A stretch of 64,000 nucleotides of DNA from contig CM119264.1 of assembly GCA_051294375.1 (NCBI GenBank), forward strand, positions 17,919,157 through 17,983,156, given 5' to 3'. The stretch's first letter is position 1. Each line of letters opens with the position of its first letter. The stretch comes from Paraspadella gotoi (taxonomy: Eukaryota > Chaetognatha). A program made the translations under genes and the position numbers. Under the pieces are notes generated by a model, which searched no databases, had not been told where the DNA came from, and saw only the letters and a list, made by a program, of their open reading frames with translations. Below are positions 1 to 12,240 of this stretch, in pieces.

Positions 1-901
1 TTCAGGTAGGCTAACACCTCAAATGACGTATCCTATTATTTTTAAACCTCCCTTTTTCTCTGGAAATTAAGCGCAAATGTATTATGAAATATAATTAAAT
101 TTATTATTTATCTAATGAGAGGTTTTCGAATCTACTTCGAAAAAAGCTATGCTCCAAAAATTTTAATTAAAAAGAAAGTTGCTCAAAATTAAATCCAGGC
201 TCTCCAAATTGCCACGAAAATCACGAGAGGAACCATCGAAATTCTCAACGAAGTACACATCATCAAGAAAGACGAAAAAGTCGGAGCTTCGGAGGCGACA
301 CTTCTTGGGATGTTAAACATCCATCCCTTTTCCTATGGGCTGCAAATTCTCCAAGTTTACGATAATGGTTCCATCTACCATCCTTCGATCTTGGATATTA
401 CTGACGAAGACATCCGAAAAAGATTCTGCGAAGGGGCGGCAATCGTCACCATGACCTGTTTGGGCATTGGGTATCCTACTACCGCTTCGGTCCCCCACAT
501 GGTTGCCAATGCTTTTAGGTACGAACAAATCGATTTGAGCATTTTAAATAAGACCCAAATGATGAAAGTAATGTCTGTCAATCCACTGATTTCGATGAAG
601 TTAATTTTTATCCTGATAATTTGATAGTCGCCGTTTTTTGGAGAGATTATTTCGCAAAAGACTATCGTAAACTTTTTTGAATTTCAGAAACTTGTTGGCC
701 GTCGCGGTGGAGACCGATTATACGTTCAAGGAAGCTGAGGCCATCAAGGAGTTCATCGCCAACCCGGAAAAGTTTGCTGTGGCCGCTCCAACAGCCGCGG
801 CGCCCGTTACGGCCGCTGAGGCGAAGGAGGAAGCTCCCGCGGCGAAGGAAGAGTCGGAGGAAGAATCCGACGAAGATATGGGTTTCGGGCTATTTGACTG
901 A
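1..901 (+). CDS. RPLP0: 60S acidic ribosomal protein P0, 3' part (5' end outside window)
   Basis: P0 is the large-subunit stalk protein that anchors P1/P2 dimers and recruits elongation factors in cytosolic ribosomes. Coding exons are 1-5 (ends FQ), 199-518 and 688-901, with introns 6-198 and 519-687 (GT..AG). The middle exon reads [15 protein letters not shown], then [13 protein letters not shown] and ASVPHM, all typical of P0. The last exon has VETDYTF, an alanine-rich hinge and the acidic C-terminus [11 protein letters not shown] shared by P0/P1/P2, so the stop at 899-901 is secure. The A- and E-rich hinge is normal. Short introns and only 220 bp to the next gene show a compact gene cluster. 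Family recognition is from memory of P0 proteins; exon joins are deduced by frame and splice signals. Confidence 0.96.
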
Positions 902-1121
902 TCACCAGTGGAAGGTTGATTAAGAGGGAAAAAAATTGTATTTCTGAGTCTTATTTTACTGTTTGTTAAGAATTATATTTATAAAAATTCCAGCGATAAT
1001 TTCAAGAAGCATTCCCTCTGTTTTTGTTTCAGAATTCTAAGTTATTTCAAAATATAAAGGTTTTTCTTTAGGTTTATCGCTAATTTTAAAGTCGGTTGAG
1101 AAAAATTCTCAGAATTTATCA

Positions 1122-2886
1122 ATGGTTGGTGGTCGAGGGACTCCACCCGTTGGGATGGACGAGGACGATTTACTAGAAGCTGACGAGGGAGACGCGTTGG
1201 AGGTGATCGAGTTGGAAGGCTACGACGGCAACGATGGAAGTGATCCGGAGGAAACTGACTATACTGGCGAGGGTAAGTGTATTTAAAATGGTAATTTTTT
1301 ACTTGATTTTTTTTTTACTTAATTTATAGCTTTTTTGATGTTGACCCTTTTCACTTTAGTAATGGACGAAGACGAATCCGTGTTGTTCGACCCACCGGAG
1401 GTGGACGACGCTGCCATTGTCTTTTCAGCTCATTCCAAATCGGTTTTTACTGTGGCTCTCGATCCGAGCGGAAGCATCGCTGTCAGTGGTGGAGAGGACG
1501 ACGTCGCCTTCGTCTGGTCGGTCGTCGACGGGAAGATCATGTTCAAGTGCGAGGGACACCAGGCGAGGCTCATTTATTTCGTATCATTTTAACTCTTTCG
1601 CTGCTATCGAAGCCATCGCGCTTTTTTTAGCGTGGGTGGTCAAAAAGTAGCGTATATAAAAAAGCGGGTTATTGGTCGCGTTTTAAGATAATAAGTTTTT
1701 AAAGTGCATTACCCAAACTCGGAACAATCCAATATTCTCTTTTTGAACATATACTTGTATATATAATTATATATATATGAAACCAATATAAATATGTACG
1801 TACTTATCGCGTTTTCTTAAAAGCTTAGTTACTTTGTCTTTGACCACAGGATTCCGTAGTATGCGCGGCGTTCAACAACGATGGAAGCATGGTAGCCACC
1901 GGTGACTTGGCCGGCGCTGTTAATGTTTGGAAAGTGGCCACCGGAAAGCTGGTATGGAACTTCGAGGTCAGCGACATGGAATGGCTTTTGTGGCATCCTG
2001 TCGCCTCTGTAATTATCGCAGGTGAGTTGATTGATAAATTTTTGAATTGGATTATTAAGGATTAAAATTGTACTTTTGACGTTGTAAACCACTCTTGTTT
2101 TATCACTTGTTTAACTTTTAACAGGCACTGTGGATGGATCGTCTTGGATGTGGAAGATACCCAGCGGAGACTGCAAAACTTACGCGGGTCCCAACTGCCC
2201 CGCTTCCAACGGTCGCTTTCATCCAGACGGAAGACGCCTCTGCGTTGGCTACGGTGACGGCAGTCTCCGTGTTTGGGACCTGAAATCTACCGCCGTGCAA
2301 CACACAATAACGTGAGATATCAGGAGCAATAGGGGGACGGAGGCTTCATTATGCTTGACAATTCTATTTTGTCTTCAGTGACCTTCATTCTGCTACAGTA
2401 ACCTCTATGGATATTCATCGGGACGGCAATCTTCTATTCACGGGATCCGTCGATGGCACTGCACGTCTGATCAATCCCAACACTGGAAAAGTTGTCGGAA
2501 ATTTGCAGGAATCGGATTCGGGTGAGGATGCCGAACCAGATTCTGTTGAAACTGTCGGACTTTCGCACTCTCACGCCCTGGCGGCCACTGGAACTCTCGC
2601 CGGAAAACTTTTAGTCTGGGACTTAAATACTCAAAAATCGCGGCACGACCCGGTCTCTCTAGAGGGCGGAATTACGAGGCTGGCGTTCGACAGCGCCACT
2701 GGGAACACTATCTTTTGCGCCAGTTTGGACGGAACTGCATCAATGTGGGATGCCAGAACGGGGCAGATCGTGAGGAAATGGACTGGGCATCGAGGTCATG
2801 TACTCGACCTGGCCGTAGGTCCAATGGCGAATTTCATATTAACATCCTCCTCAGATGGAACCGTTCGCTCGTTTTCTACTGTTTGA
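1122..2886 (+). CDS. AAMP: Angio-associated migratory cell protein, WD40 repeat protein
   Basis: Complete gene with coding exons 1122-1272, 1360-1562, 1850-2021, 2125-2311 and 2379-2886. The protein starts with an acidic tail ([13 protein letters not shown] region), then WD40 repeats follow AAMP in order: [103 protein letters not shown] and a final [15 protein letters not shown] is a beta-propeller scaffold implicated in cell migration and ribosome-associated assembly in other animals. The start is the first ATG of an acidic N-terminus as in the family. Intron 2 (1563-1849) most simply uses a GC donor (CAG|GCGAGG), which restores the family junction GHQ|DSV. A GT donor at 1581 would also stay in frame but adds six residues. 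The later introns use GT..AG. Confidence 0.95.
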
Positions 2887-3418
2887 CTGTCATAGTTTGT
2901 TAAACCTATTACATATGGTTTCCAAGCTGAATTTTAGAAGTTGTACGCAAAGAATTGTTTTTGGGCTTCGTTGCTAACTAAATTATTAGATATAATATAA
3001 TTACGATTTTTGTTTTAAATGCCCCTTTTCGTTAGTTCAGCTACGTTCAAACTAGCTAAAATGTTGAGAATCTCTTATAGTACGTATTAGTTTTTAGGAA
3101 CCAATATTTGTTGCAAGATGAAATTAAGATCATAAAAACTAAGTAGGATAATGCCTGATAAGTTCAAATTATGCTTATCCTGCGTACAAAAGACATGGTT
3201 GAAAAAAGGAAGTTGGTGAAAATTTTGTCCTGAAGGCTCTTACGACGATTTACTACATTTCTGGTTAATGCAATTGAATATGTACATTTCTCGTAAATGT
3301 ACATTTAAATTCACATAAGAACACGAAAACTCGATATCGAAAAACGTTCCGGGAGCAAATTAGTTTTCATTTTCAAGAGTAGTTTTTGAAGAACGCTTGA
3401 AAGAACTAACCTAACCTT
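2887..3418. other. Intergenic spacer between AAMP and the phosphoesterase gene
   Basis: About 530 AT-rich bases with no open frame of note. It must hold the AAMP 3' UTR and the 5' UTR/promoter of the following gene. The bases before the next ATG (CTAACCTAACCTTATGG) repeat CTAACC, which may be part of the leader. No TATA box or CpG cluster was recognised. Confidence 0.6.
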
Positions 3419-6400
3419 ATGGCTTTCCTATCAACGAAAGAGCCTTCAAATTTCGTTCCAAGAAGCTCGTCTTCCAAAATTCATTTCATCCACTTCAATG
3501 ATGTCTATAACATCGAATCTCGCGAGATCGAACCCGTTGGAGGAGCCTCTCGTTTCGTCACCTTGGTTAAAACATTACGTCGTGGCGAGGCTTGCCGCAT
3601 TGTGACTTCAGGAGAAATCTCTTCGCGGTCTATAGCCCTTGACGGACCGACTCCGTTGGTACTATTTAGTGGCGACGCTTTTAATCCCTCGCTCATGTCT
3701 ACCCTCACGAAGGGTGAGTAATTCTCATTGAAGTACATTACTTTATTTGCGTGTCGATTCCATTCTACTCTCTAGGCTCCCAGATGGTGCCGATTCTAAA
3801 TAAAATTGGCGTTGACGTCGCTGTTTACGGAAACCACGATTTCGACCATGGTGTGGACGTACTTGAAGATCTGGCGTCAAAGACACACTTCCCTTGGCTT
3901 ATGAGGTATTTCATATATTTAACACAATAAGTGTACGATATTCCTTGAAACTATGGAACTGACTCATTCAAGCAATGTTATCGACAATTACACTGGATAC
4001 CAGCTGGCTGGTGGATTAAAATCGCACACGATGAAGGTTGGGGAATACGTTGTCGGTTTTGTCGGTCTAGTGGAAGATGCATGGATCCAGACGCTGGCAA
4101 CAGTCGATCCGGAGCAAATAACTTATTTGGGTAAGGGCTGTCGAATAAAAGGCTTTCGGTTGTCGATCTAAGTTTAATATACTTTTTTGTGCTATAAAGT
4201 CGATTAGAATAATCAAATGCCAACTCGCCAAACTTTGTTGTGTAACCTATAGTACGACTGTCCGCTGTCCGTCCTTAGTCTCGTCTTAATGTCTGATCGA
4301 GTTAATTTTTAATTATTTAGTATTCCTACCGAGGCAGTTTTTATCGCCCTATTAACAAGTCCGCTGGCGGTGTTGATAAGACAGTCCGTAAAATTTTAAA
4401 TCACACTTTTTTTACTCATATGTATTATTTTTTAGACATAGTGGAAGAGGGTCGTCGTTTGGCTCAGGACCTGCGAGCGGCCGGAGCGGATGTGGTTGTT
4501 GCGCTGACGCACAATCGCTGGCCGAACGACCGACGCCTTGCTGAATCTGTTGACGAAATCGACATAGTTTTGGGTGAGAAAACTGCGGTCTGCTACACTA
4601 GCGTTATGGTATGCTTTATCAATTCTATCTAAAAAACTTAAGGTGGACATGATCATGAATACGGATTTGACAAAGTGATGGGTACCCGAAAAGGAAAGCC
4701 GGTGGAAAAGATAGTTTTAAAAAGTGGAACTGACTTTCGAGAACTGTCTGCTGTGACGATCGATTTCGGCGAAAATGACGACCAAGATTTTCAGGTAAGG
4801 ATATAACGTTCAGTATCAGTGCTGCAGTTGCGAATTTTTTTTTTATTTAGGTTTATAAATTTGTCGTTGATTCCTCGATTGTTGAGGATGAAGAGACCAA
4901 ACGCATCGTCGATTCCTTTGCTTCGGACCTTCAAGTGAAGATGAAGGAAGTCTTGGGCGTCATGGACGTCGAGCTCGACGGTCGATTTGGTCAAGTCCGA
5001 ACGAGGGAGACGAATCTAGGTTGTTAATAATAAATTCTGATTTCTTCTATAGTTCTAATCGCCTTGTCGTGTTTGGTATCTGTCTTATAAAATAGCATTC
5101 GTATCAGTTTTTTTTTAATTAGAAAATAGATGTCAGATTTAGAAATGGACTAATAACCTTATTTTATGCATCATTTACGTACTTTTACTTTTATGAAATT
5201 GGTACAACCAATATATTTTATATATGAAATTGGTACAACCAATATAAAAATTATCCATTCATTTAATAAATAAGCTATCTTGCCCCTGACTTTATATTAT
5301 ATATATATTATGTAGCACATTTTCTCGGAGCTAACTTCATCCTTGCATTCATAACTTGCAGGAAACTTCATTTGCGATGTTATCCTGGCTGCGACAGACG
5401 CTGATTTGGCCATTCTGAACAGCGGCACTTTTCGCTCAGATGTTCTCCACCCCGCTGGACCGTTTACCCGGGGAGATCTCGCATCAATCCTTCCCTTCGT
5501 CGACACCATCGTGGTTCTCTCCGTCTCCGGAAGTCAGATCCTTGAAGTGTTGGAAAATGCTGTCTCGAAATGGCCCGTCCTTGAGGGGCGATTCGCCCAG
5601 GTCATCAACCGGTTTTATGGAATGCTTAAATTTTCTGTTCTTAAATCTTGGCATTTGGGGTTATTTGATTCCATCTAATCTTCTTAACGTTTTTATACAC
5701 TATCCTTCAGGTTTCCGGTATCCGATTCGCTTTTGACCCAAACAAAGAACCTGGATTCCGCGTTAATCCGCGCTACGTGGAAATTCATGGTGATTATCTC
5801 GATACGGAAAAAAAAGATTACAAGCTTGCGACTAAAGCTTACATGGCCATGGGCAAGGATGGGTAGGTTGAAAATGTTGTCTAAATGATTTTTATGAATT
5901 ATTTTTATATTAATTGGTCACTCTTTTGCAGCTACGATTGCCTGGCCAAGGCGACAGTTCTAGTGGATGAGGAAACTGGGCCCATCCTACGTACCCTCGT
6001 TGAAAACTATTTCGAGTCTATCGCCATTGTCCGCGGAGTGAAGCTTCAGCGCCGTTCCAAGCACAGGCAGCCGCTTCTTTCGCGACGCTCCGCCAGCTTG
6101 AAATCCTCGCAGCCGCCGCCGTCCCCCGCAACTGGGGATAAACGAGACCCAGTCTCTCGTGCCAGGTCCTTAGCGTGCATCAAGAGGCACAACCTAGTTA
6201 AACAGAAGACCATCGAGGATTTGGAAAAAGAGGTATGATGAGGAACAATTCGAAAATTTCCCCTTTTTTCGAATTTTTTTCCCCGAATAACTCTCTTACA
6301 TTTTTACGCAGCATTGTCATTCGGATAGCGATGATTGTGACGATCAGGTTTACATTTTGCTTAGTAGTAGCTTATCCTCTATTGGGTGCTTCTTTTGTGC

Positions 6401-7232
6401 CTTCCGGTGTTAGTCTAACATTTTCTTTAACATTTTTCTCTGGATTTGTCGGTTATCGATTTTTCTGTGGGATGTACACTGTACAGGGAGGTCCAGCTCT
6501 AATGGGGCTACCTTCAAGTGCTTACAGCACAAAAACGGTTTATGATAGAGGGGAAAATTTGTAAACTTGGCTAAATTTTCTTTCGATCGATATCCAAAAC
6601 GTTTAGAAAAAAGTAAAGCTTTTTGCATAACATTTCAAAATTATTTGCGCCAAAAATCAAGAAGGATAGCGACCCCTGACTTTTGGCCACGTTTTTCTGA
6701 CTGCAATACCCCTGATGAATGAAAATGTAGGATAGAGAAGCAAAATGTCCCACCTATCCCCTCTACTACTCTAGAACTGTCGACTTTTTGACGGCAATGA
6801 TAGTGATAAAAATGACAGCATTCCCTGCGGGGACGGCCAGAAAAGCATATGCCGCCTTCTCTGAACTTTTGCAGAAGATCATGGTAATCTTTTTAATTGA
6901 TTGTATCGTCATTACATTTTTTTTATTTACCCGTCCAAACGTTAGTCCAAAAGGGATAGACCTCCCTGTATTAATATTTATGGGCTTCAAAAAATATTTT
7001 TTTTCTTCTTTCTTTGACAATCTCCTCAATCTTATGAATTTTTTTTCTCGGCTAGTTGGCACGCCATTCGCCTACTACTAACAACCGCATTGTGGTGATT
7101 GATGCTCCAAAGTGGCAAGAGTACCTGGAGGATCGACGAACAGTATGGGAAGTGAGGAATAACCCTACTCCGTTGCAAGGAGTCAAGGAAGACGAAGCAG
7201 ACGGAGGTGGTTGGGGAGTTAATGGTGATTAA
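3419..7232 (+). CDS. 5'-nucleotidase-like metallophosphatase
   Basis: Two-domain phosphohydrolase of the 5'-nucleotidase/UshA family, in the branch without a signal peptide, probably cytosolic; the substrate cannot be told from sequence. Confident exons: 3419-3713, 3776-3905, 3973-4130, 4436-4573, 4643-4794, 4851-5019, 5362-5600, 5711-5862, 5932-6232; less certain 6312-6347 and one between 6775 and 6883; last exon 7056-7232. Metal-site motifs are all present: IHFNDVYNIE, LFSGDAFNPSL, YGNHDFDHG, ALTHNR (usually THMR) and GGHDHEYGF. The C-terminal substrate domain has LNSGTFRSD and RFAQVSGIRFAFDP. After ATKAYMAMGKDGYD comes a basic Ser/Pro-rich tail, then a C-terminus with NNRIVVIDAPKW. Splice phases agree for the first nine exons. 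The joins around 6312-6883 do not resolve to one clean frame and need transcripts. Several introns carry repeat fragments. Confidence 0.88.
5222..5294 (+). repeat. Dispersed short repeat, copy 1 (inside intron)
   Basis: The stretch from ATGAAATTGGTACAACCAAT to CTATCTTGCCCCTGACTTTA recurs almost base for base, reversed, at 14707-14783, and in diverged form at 7318-7384. Its head (GAAATTGGTACAACCAATAT) is also doubled just upstream at 5195-5215. It lies in an intron of the metallophosphatase gene. No coding potential or terminal structure was recognised, so it may be a fragment of a larger mobile element. Confidence 0.75.
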
Positions 7233-7317
7233 ATAACGGTAATTAACTAAGTTTAGTCGTCAGTTTCGAGGCAGTTAGGCCATCGGTCCAGGATTAATAC
7301 ACGTCCGATAAAAAAAT

Positions 7318-7384
7318 ACAACCAATAAAATCATCATTTCATTCAATACAAATAAGCTATCTAGTCTCCTGACTTTGGACAGGC
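7318..7384 (+). repeat. Dispersed short repeat, copy 2 (diverged)
   Basis: It shares TACAACCAAT, AATAAGCTATCT and CTGACTTTGGACAGGC with the copies at 5222 and (reversed) 14707. It lies just 3' of the metallophosphatase stop codon. Confidence 0.65.
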
Positions 7385-8355
7385 TATTTTATTGATCTCT
7401 TTTGCCTTAATCATTACTGATACATGATGATCTGAATATTTCTCATCACGATATATTTACGCTTTAATTTCATTTGATTGCTTTAAGATTTTAAATTATT
7501 TTGTCAATATTTTTTTTTATTTTATATAATATTATTGTATCATTGCATATTCGAGTATTTCTTTCACTCATAATATGTACTATGTGTTAATTGTTTTTGA
7601 AATTAATTTTCAAAAACTTAACTTCGACAGTCATATTGATATTCCCAATATACTCATTTTAAAGCATTTAAATTTATTTTGTGTTTTAGTTGCGCTGCTA
7701 GTACATAGGGAGAAATGTTTTATTAGTCACTTTATGATAGATCGGTCGATTGTTCGCAGCTTGGTAAATACTTATAGCTTTTAACTTTACTAATGTCATG
7801 TGCCTTAATATGCTACCGCTTTGTGTGGGTTTCACCCTTGTACGGTCACATAATCATCTGTAAATACAAGCTAGTAATAAGTCAATTCGGCGCAACACAT
7901 TGAAATTGCCGTTTGTTAATAGAATCCGATATATCTATTTCTAATTATTATCAAGTATTTCAGTTTTTATTTGCAATATATTTTAGAAATCATAATAGTT
8001 ATAAAAAATTTTAACGAGAAAACTCGAGAAACAAGGAAACCATCTAGATTCGGCGGCCGATCGACTGTTTTTGATATACTATGTTCATGCTATTATACTA
8101 TTATGTTAACTCAACAACCAAATTGACGAGAGTACTTTTAATTTGAATAAAGCTAAATTTTTTTAAAAACATTATTATGTATATGTAATACCGCTCTTGA
8201 CTCCATCACTCAATCAAAAAACAAAAAAACAAACTCCGTCCTCCTCCTTTTATAGAATTGACCTTTTTACACTATTTAAACATTTAATCATGGCGTTATT
8301 AATTATGTTTCAATTATCAATTCAGTCGAATAGTCTTACTATTGTCTGAAAATAG
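7385..8355. other. AT-rich intergenic DNA, nothing recognised
   Basis: Low-complexity AT-rich spacer between the convergent metallophosphatase and TAZ-RING genes. A 69-codon open frame at 7575-7784 shows no family resemblance and is taken as chance. The 3' UTRs of both genes presumably lie here. Confidence 0.6.
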
Positions 8356-9134
8356 TCAGAACAGTTTGATCTTGAGAAGAATTTGCGAACGGCAGGTATG
8401 GCATTTTTCGATGAAAGTTGCACAATTTTCGCAGCATTGATGACCACACTGCAATGCCACACTTTTGAGCCTATCGAGGCAGACTGGACATTCAGATCGA
8501 TTCCGCAAAAATTGCAGTTCCTCTTTAGGATTTTTAAAAGTATTAGTGGTAGAAATGGTATCGTTGACGACTTCTTTGGCGATGGACAAGTTAGCCCCCT
8601 GATTCTGCAAAAGCTTTCTGATGTCAACCGCGATGTTGCTGCGATGCCGCTTGATTCTCATCGGTCCGACGCTATCTTGCGTCGAACGACCAGCTGAAGG
8701 ATTTTGATTGGTTGATGGAATGGAATTATTGATAGATTCGTCATTGATGTGGAGAAAGGTAGAGAGTTGTGGCGCTGGATGATATTGAAAAGATTGAGAT
8801 CGATTGCTCGCTGCTGGAAAGAATGTTAAGTAAGAAGTAATAATTATATGTTGGGTGTAATCTCAATAAACCCAATTACTAACCTGTGGCCTTCAGTGGT
8901 TGACAAACGGGACATGTGGTCGAACGACATCGGTGCCAGTGCTCGAGAATTTTAGAAGAGGATTTACAGAAAGGGTGCTGGCACCCAACGCCGTTGTTGC
9001 AGCCTCTAAGGTGGACTACGAGGGACTTAAACTGGTCGCATTTGGATCGACCGCAACCCCCTTGACACTTAAAGGCATGGATCAGAAGGACCAGTTGAGT
9101 TTGAATCATCTTCGTACGGACTTTACGCTCCAAT
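8356..9134 (-). CDS. TAZ1 zinc finger plus Mind-bomb-like RING protein (C-terminal part)
   Basis: Two minus-strand exons are seen, 9134-8884 and 8813-8356, joined in phase (ACA G|CA); the intron 8883-8814 begins GTTAGT and ends CCAG. Exon 1 encodes a TAZ1 domain like CBP/p300: IQTQLVLLIHAFKC, then CGRSKC, HLRGC, CQHPFC, EHWHRC and TTCPVCQPLK, with all three HCCC zinc sites complete. A Ser/Asn/Gln-rich linker of about 60 residues follows, then a C-terminal C3HC4 RING (CPVCLDRL, LQCGHQCCENC, CHTCRSQI) ending LLKIKLF, which resembles the last RING of Mind bomb proteins. The parts suggest a ubiquitin ligase that binds transactivation domains; that role is inferred. Exon 1 lacks a good ATG and follows a TTTAG acceptor, so upstream exons are likely missing. 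The stop at 8358-8356 is clear. Confidence 0.85.
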
Positions 9135-11143
9135 CTAAATAGTCAAGGAATGGTGGCGAATTCATTACATATATATATATATAAATATATAATTTGAGAT
9201 AGGGACGGTAGGTATTTCTCTTTTTGAATTTATTCTTTGAATCATGAGATCTAACTGCCGACTTGATAAAAATTTATATGGCACGGTTTTTCTTTCGCAT
9301 ATATCATTTCCGTGGTTTGATATTACAATATAAGAAGTAAAAGGTACAATTTTACCATTCATTTTTATATATTTGCCAGAAGATTAATATTTATTCATAT
9401 TATTAATATTATAATTATAATATTATTTATTATCAAAGTATAACAGACCTTTCGTATAATTGTTGAAAATCCTGGTTAGAATTGGGTGCCGTTAGTGATT
9501 CCATGATGTAATTTTTTTAAAAAACTAGGTGATTTATTAGTGACTTACAGTTGCGAGAGGCGTGAAAAAAACAGCGATTGCGACTACTTACGCATTTTGC
9601 AAGTTTAAGAATTTCATCATCTCCACATCTGTTAGCTGCTGACGCAATTTTACTCAGCAGCCGCAGCTGCTGGGAATTCGGAAAGAATTTGGTGAAAAAG
9701 AGCTTTTGCCCTTTTGTTCATTTATGATTGCACAATAATTTTGAAATAGCAAATCTTGAAAAATTAGATTCACTTAGGTATTGTGAAATCTTTTATTATG
9801 TAAAATGTATTATGATTATCTACTAGTATGATTTTCATCTCTCTTCCATAATCCAAATGACTTTAGGATGACGTTGAATGATGAAATATAAAGAATAGAT
9901 GACTGTTCTAGTCTAGAATCTAGAAACTTGTTTTCAGCAGCGATGGCGCTGAGGAAGAGGCGGCCATAACACCGAGGCTGGGACGTCATCAAAACTCGAA
10001 CAAGTGTCATGGCGGATTTTGGGGGTTACTCTTTTTTAAAATATTATTTACAAAACTAAAATTAACATTTTGTGGATGCATTTATTTCGTCGAATTTATC
10101 ACGTCACGTTTGCGACATTTTAATTCATATATTATATGAAAATTAATGTATTTTTCCTACTTATTCACTCTAGTAAAGAGACATTTGGGTTGAAAGGGGA
10201 ATGTATTGCTTCCGGCTCTAATGACCCATCTGAACGGTTGGTGGATGTTCGTCCATCATACTTCGCGTTCTAATCTTTGTTCCTTCCTCTAAGTATGAAA
10301 AGCCTTCACATATGTAGATTTCATGAATTTATAACCTTTAAGCTCATGCTTAATGCTAATTCTACGTGTTTTCCCATTGCCCTCTTTTGACGAGAGGTAA
10401 CGCCAGACGACCAAATTCTGTGGGAACAGTGTTAAACTGTCTTTGTATTTCATTATATGTAAAAACTTCATTTATTTGAAAACTTAACGAACTTTAATCA
10501 TAGTTTTTTAAAAAAGCCAAAACAAGTTTCGCGTCCCTTCTTTGTATATAAATGAAATGAGCTGTTTTATAAAAAAAATTATTCTAATCCAACTCAAATC
10601 CAATTTAAATCGTTTAAATTTAAAAAAAAAAGAGAAACCAGTTTTAATTTGCTAAATTTTACAAAGTTGTAAAACTCTTGCTACTACTCTTTTAAGTTCA
10701 TTTTAGTAAAGTCTTCTCGTTTTTGCCCTGTCACTTTTCATCTCGGGTACAAATCTGACGTTTTTTCCCATTCTTAGTTTTTTTTGTGTCGCGCTTTTAC
10801 TCGATTAATTTCTCCTCTCTGATCCAAATTATGGGGGCGGCGAGAAAACCACTCGATATCCAAGTCCAAGATAACCTCGCCGCGATCGCTCATTTTGGGA
10901 GAAGTTTTTTTTAGAGACTTTGTGGTACGTTTTGCGTTTACAATATACTATCTTTGTTTTCGGGTAATATTTATACGTCATACAATGTAATAATATTTTT
11001 TAGTTTTTAAAATCAAGAATGAATTCCTCATAAAAAGCTAATTATTGAAGATGTTTTTTTTTTAATAAAAATTTTTAAGATAGCGAAATTTCAAAAAAAT
11101 AATATTTTTATATTAAAATAAAGGTCTGTTATTTTGGTTTAAG
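9135..11143. other. Intergenic DNA upstream of the TAZ-RING gene
   Basis: Mostly AT-rich without convincing genes. A GC-richer patch at about 9935-10025 contains a CRE-like GACGTCAT and a minus-strand ATGGCCGCC start context, so it could be the promoter/first exon of the TAZ-RING gene. I could not join that short frame in phase to the exon at 9134. Another GC-richer patch at 10830-10900 has no recognised feature. Confidence 0.4.
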
Positions 11144-11617
11144 ATTTTAACCAGGGATGTGGAGCCGACCTAATTTTGTCTCGGCTCCAGCTCCGGCTCC
11201 AGCTCCAGGCCAAATTTTTTTCCGGCTCCAGCTCCGGCTCCGGCTCCAAGCAAAATTTTTTTTCGGCTCCGGCTCCGGCTCCGGCTCCAGCAAAAATTTC
11301 AACTCGGCTCCGGCTCCGGCTCCAACTCCGGCTCCATTACTATATATATAATTAAAATTTAAGAAATTAAATATTCATAATATATTCTTTAAATCATATA
11401 ATTTATATTTTGATTATATTTAATATTTATTTTATATTATAATATATAATATATTTTAATATTAAAAATATATTATATAATTAAAATTATTTTTAAAAAT
11501 ATTTTAATAATATGCAAAATATTTATTTTTTTTGGTGATATCCTCACTCTTTGGTAATTTAACAGTGAATTATATTTAGCATTCTAATTAAAGTGATTTT
11601 ACTTAAAACTCAGATTA

Positions 11618-12240
11618 TGGTTAGGGTTAGGGTTTTAGGGTTAGATTAGGGTTGAGTTGGTTTGGTTTAGGGTTAAGGTTGAGTTGGTAATAATTAGGGT
11701 TAGGGTTGAGTAGTTTAGGGTTAGGGTTAAGGTTGAGTAGTTTAAGGTTATGGTTAGGGTTAATGTCAATTTTAAGGTTAAGATAAACAAGAAGCCGGCA
11801 TTAGGGTTAAGGAAGGTACTGGCAATGGATATTAGGGATTAAAGTTGAGGTACGAATATATGAGGGAGGCCCGGTCCCGGGTTAAGGTTAGGGTAAGGAG
11901 AGAGGCATGGAGTTGAATGGGAGGCCTGGGTTAGGGTAGGGGGAGAGGCTTACTGTTGATGTATCAAAGGCGGTTAAGGTTAGGGTTGAGGAACAGAGAT
12001 ATATGCGGAAGCCCAGGCCCTGGTTAGGGTTAGAGTTGGGAGAAAAGCATGGAGTTGAACGGAGGCTCGGGTTAGGGGAAAAGTCCATGGTTGATGCATC
12101 GAAGACAGTTAGGGTTGGGTTGAGGCACAGAGATGTACTGGAGGCCAGGGCCTAGGTTAGGATTAGGATTAGGAAAAAAGCATGGAGATGTACGGGAGAC
12201 TTGGGTTAGGGTTTAGTTTTAAGGGAAGAGCCCACAGGTG
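11618..12240 (+). repeat. Degenerate TTAGGG (telomere-like) repeat block, left part
   Basis: Many TTAGGG and GGGTTAGGGTT units are spaced by GAGTTGG, GGTTAAGG and longer inserts such as GGAGGCCCGG. It resembles subtelomeric or interstitial telomeric DNA rather than a pure telomere array. It lies wholly inside the hAT element and resumes at 14116 after the nested insertion. Confidence 0.8.
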
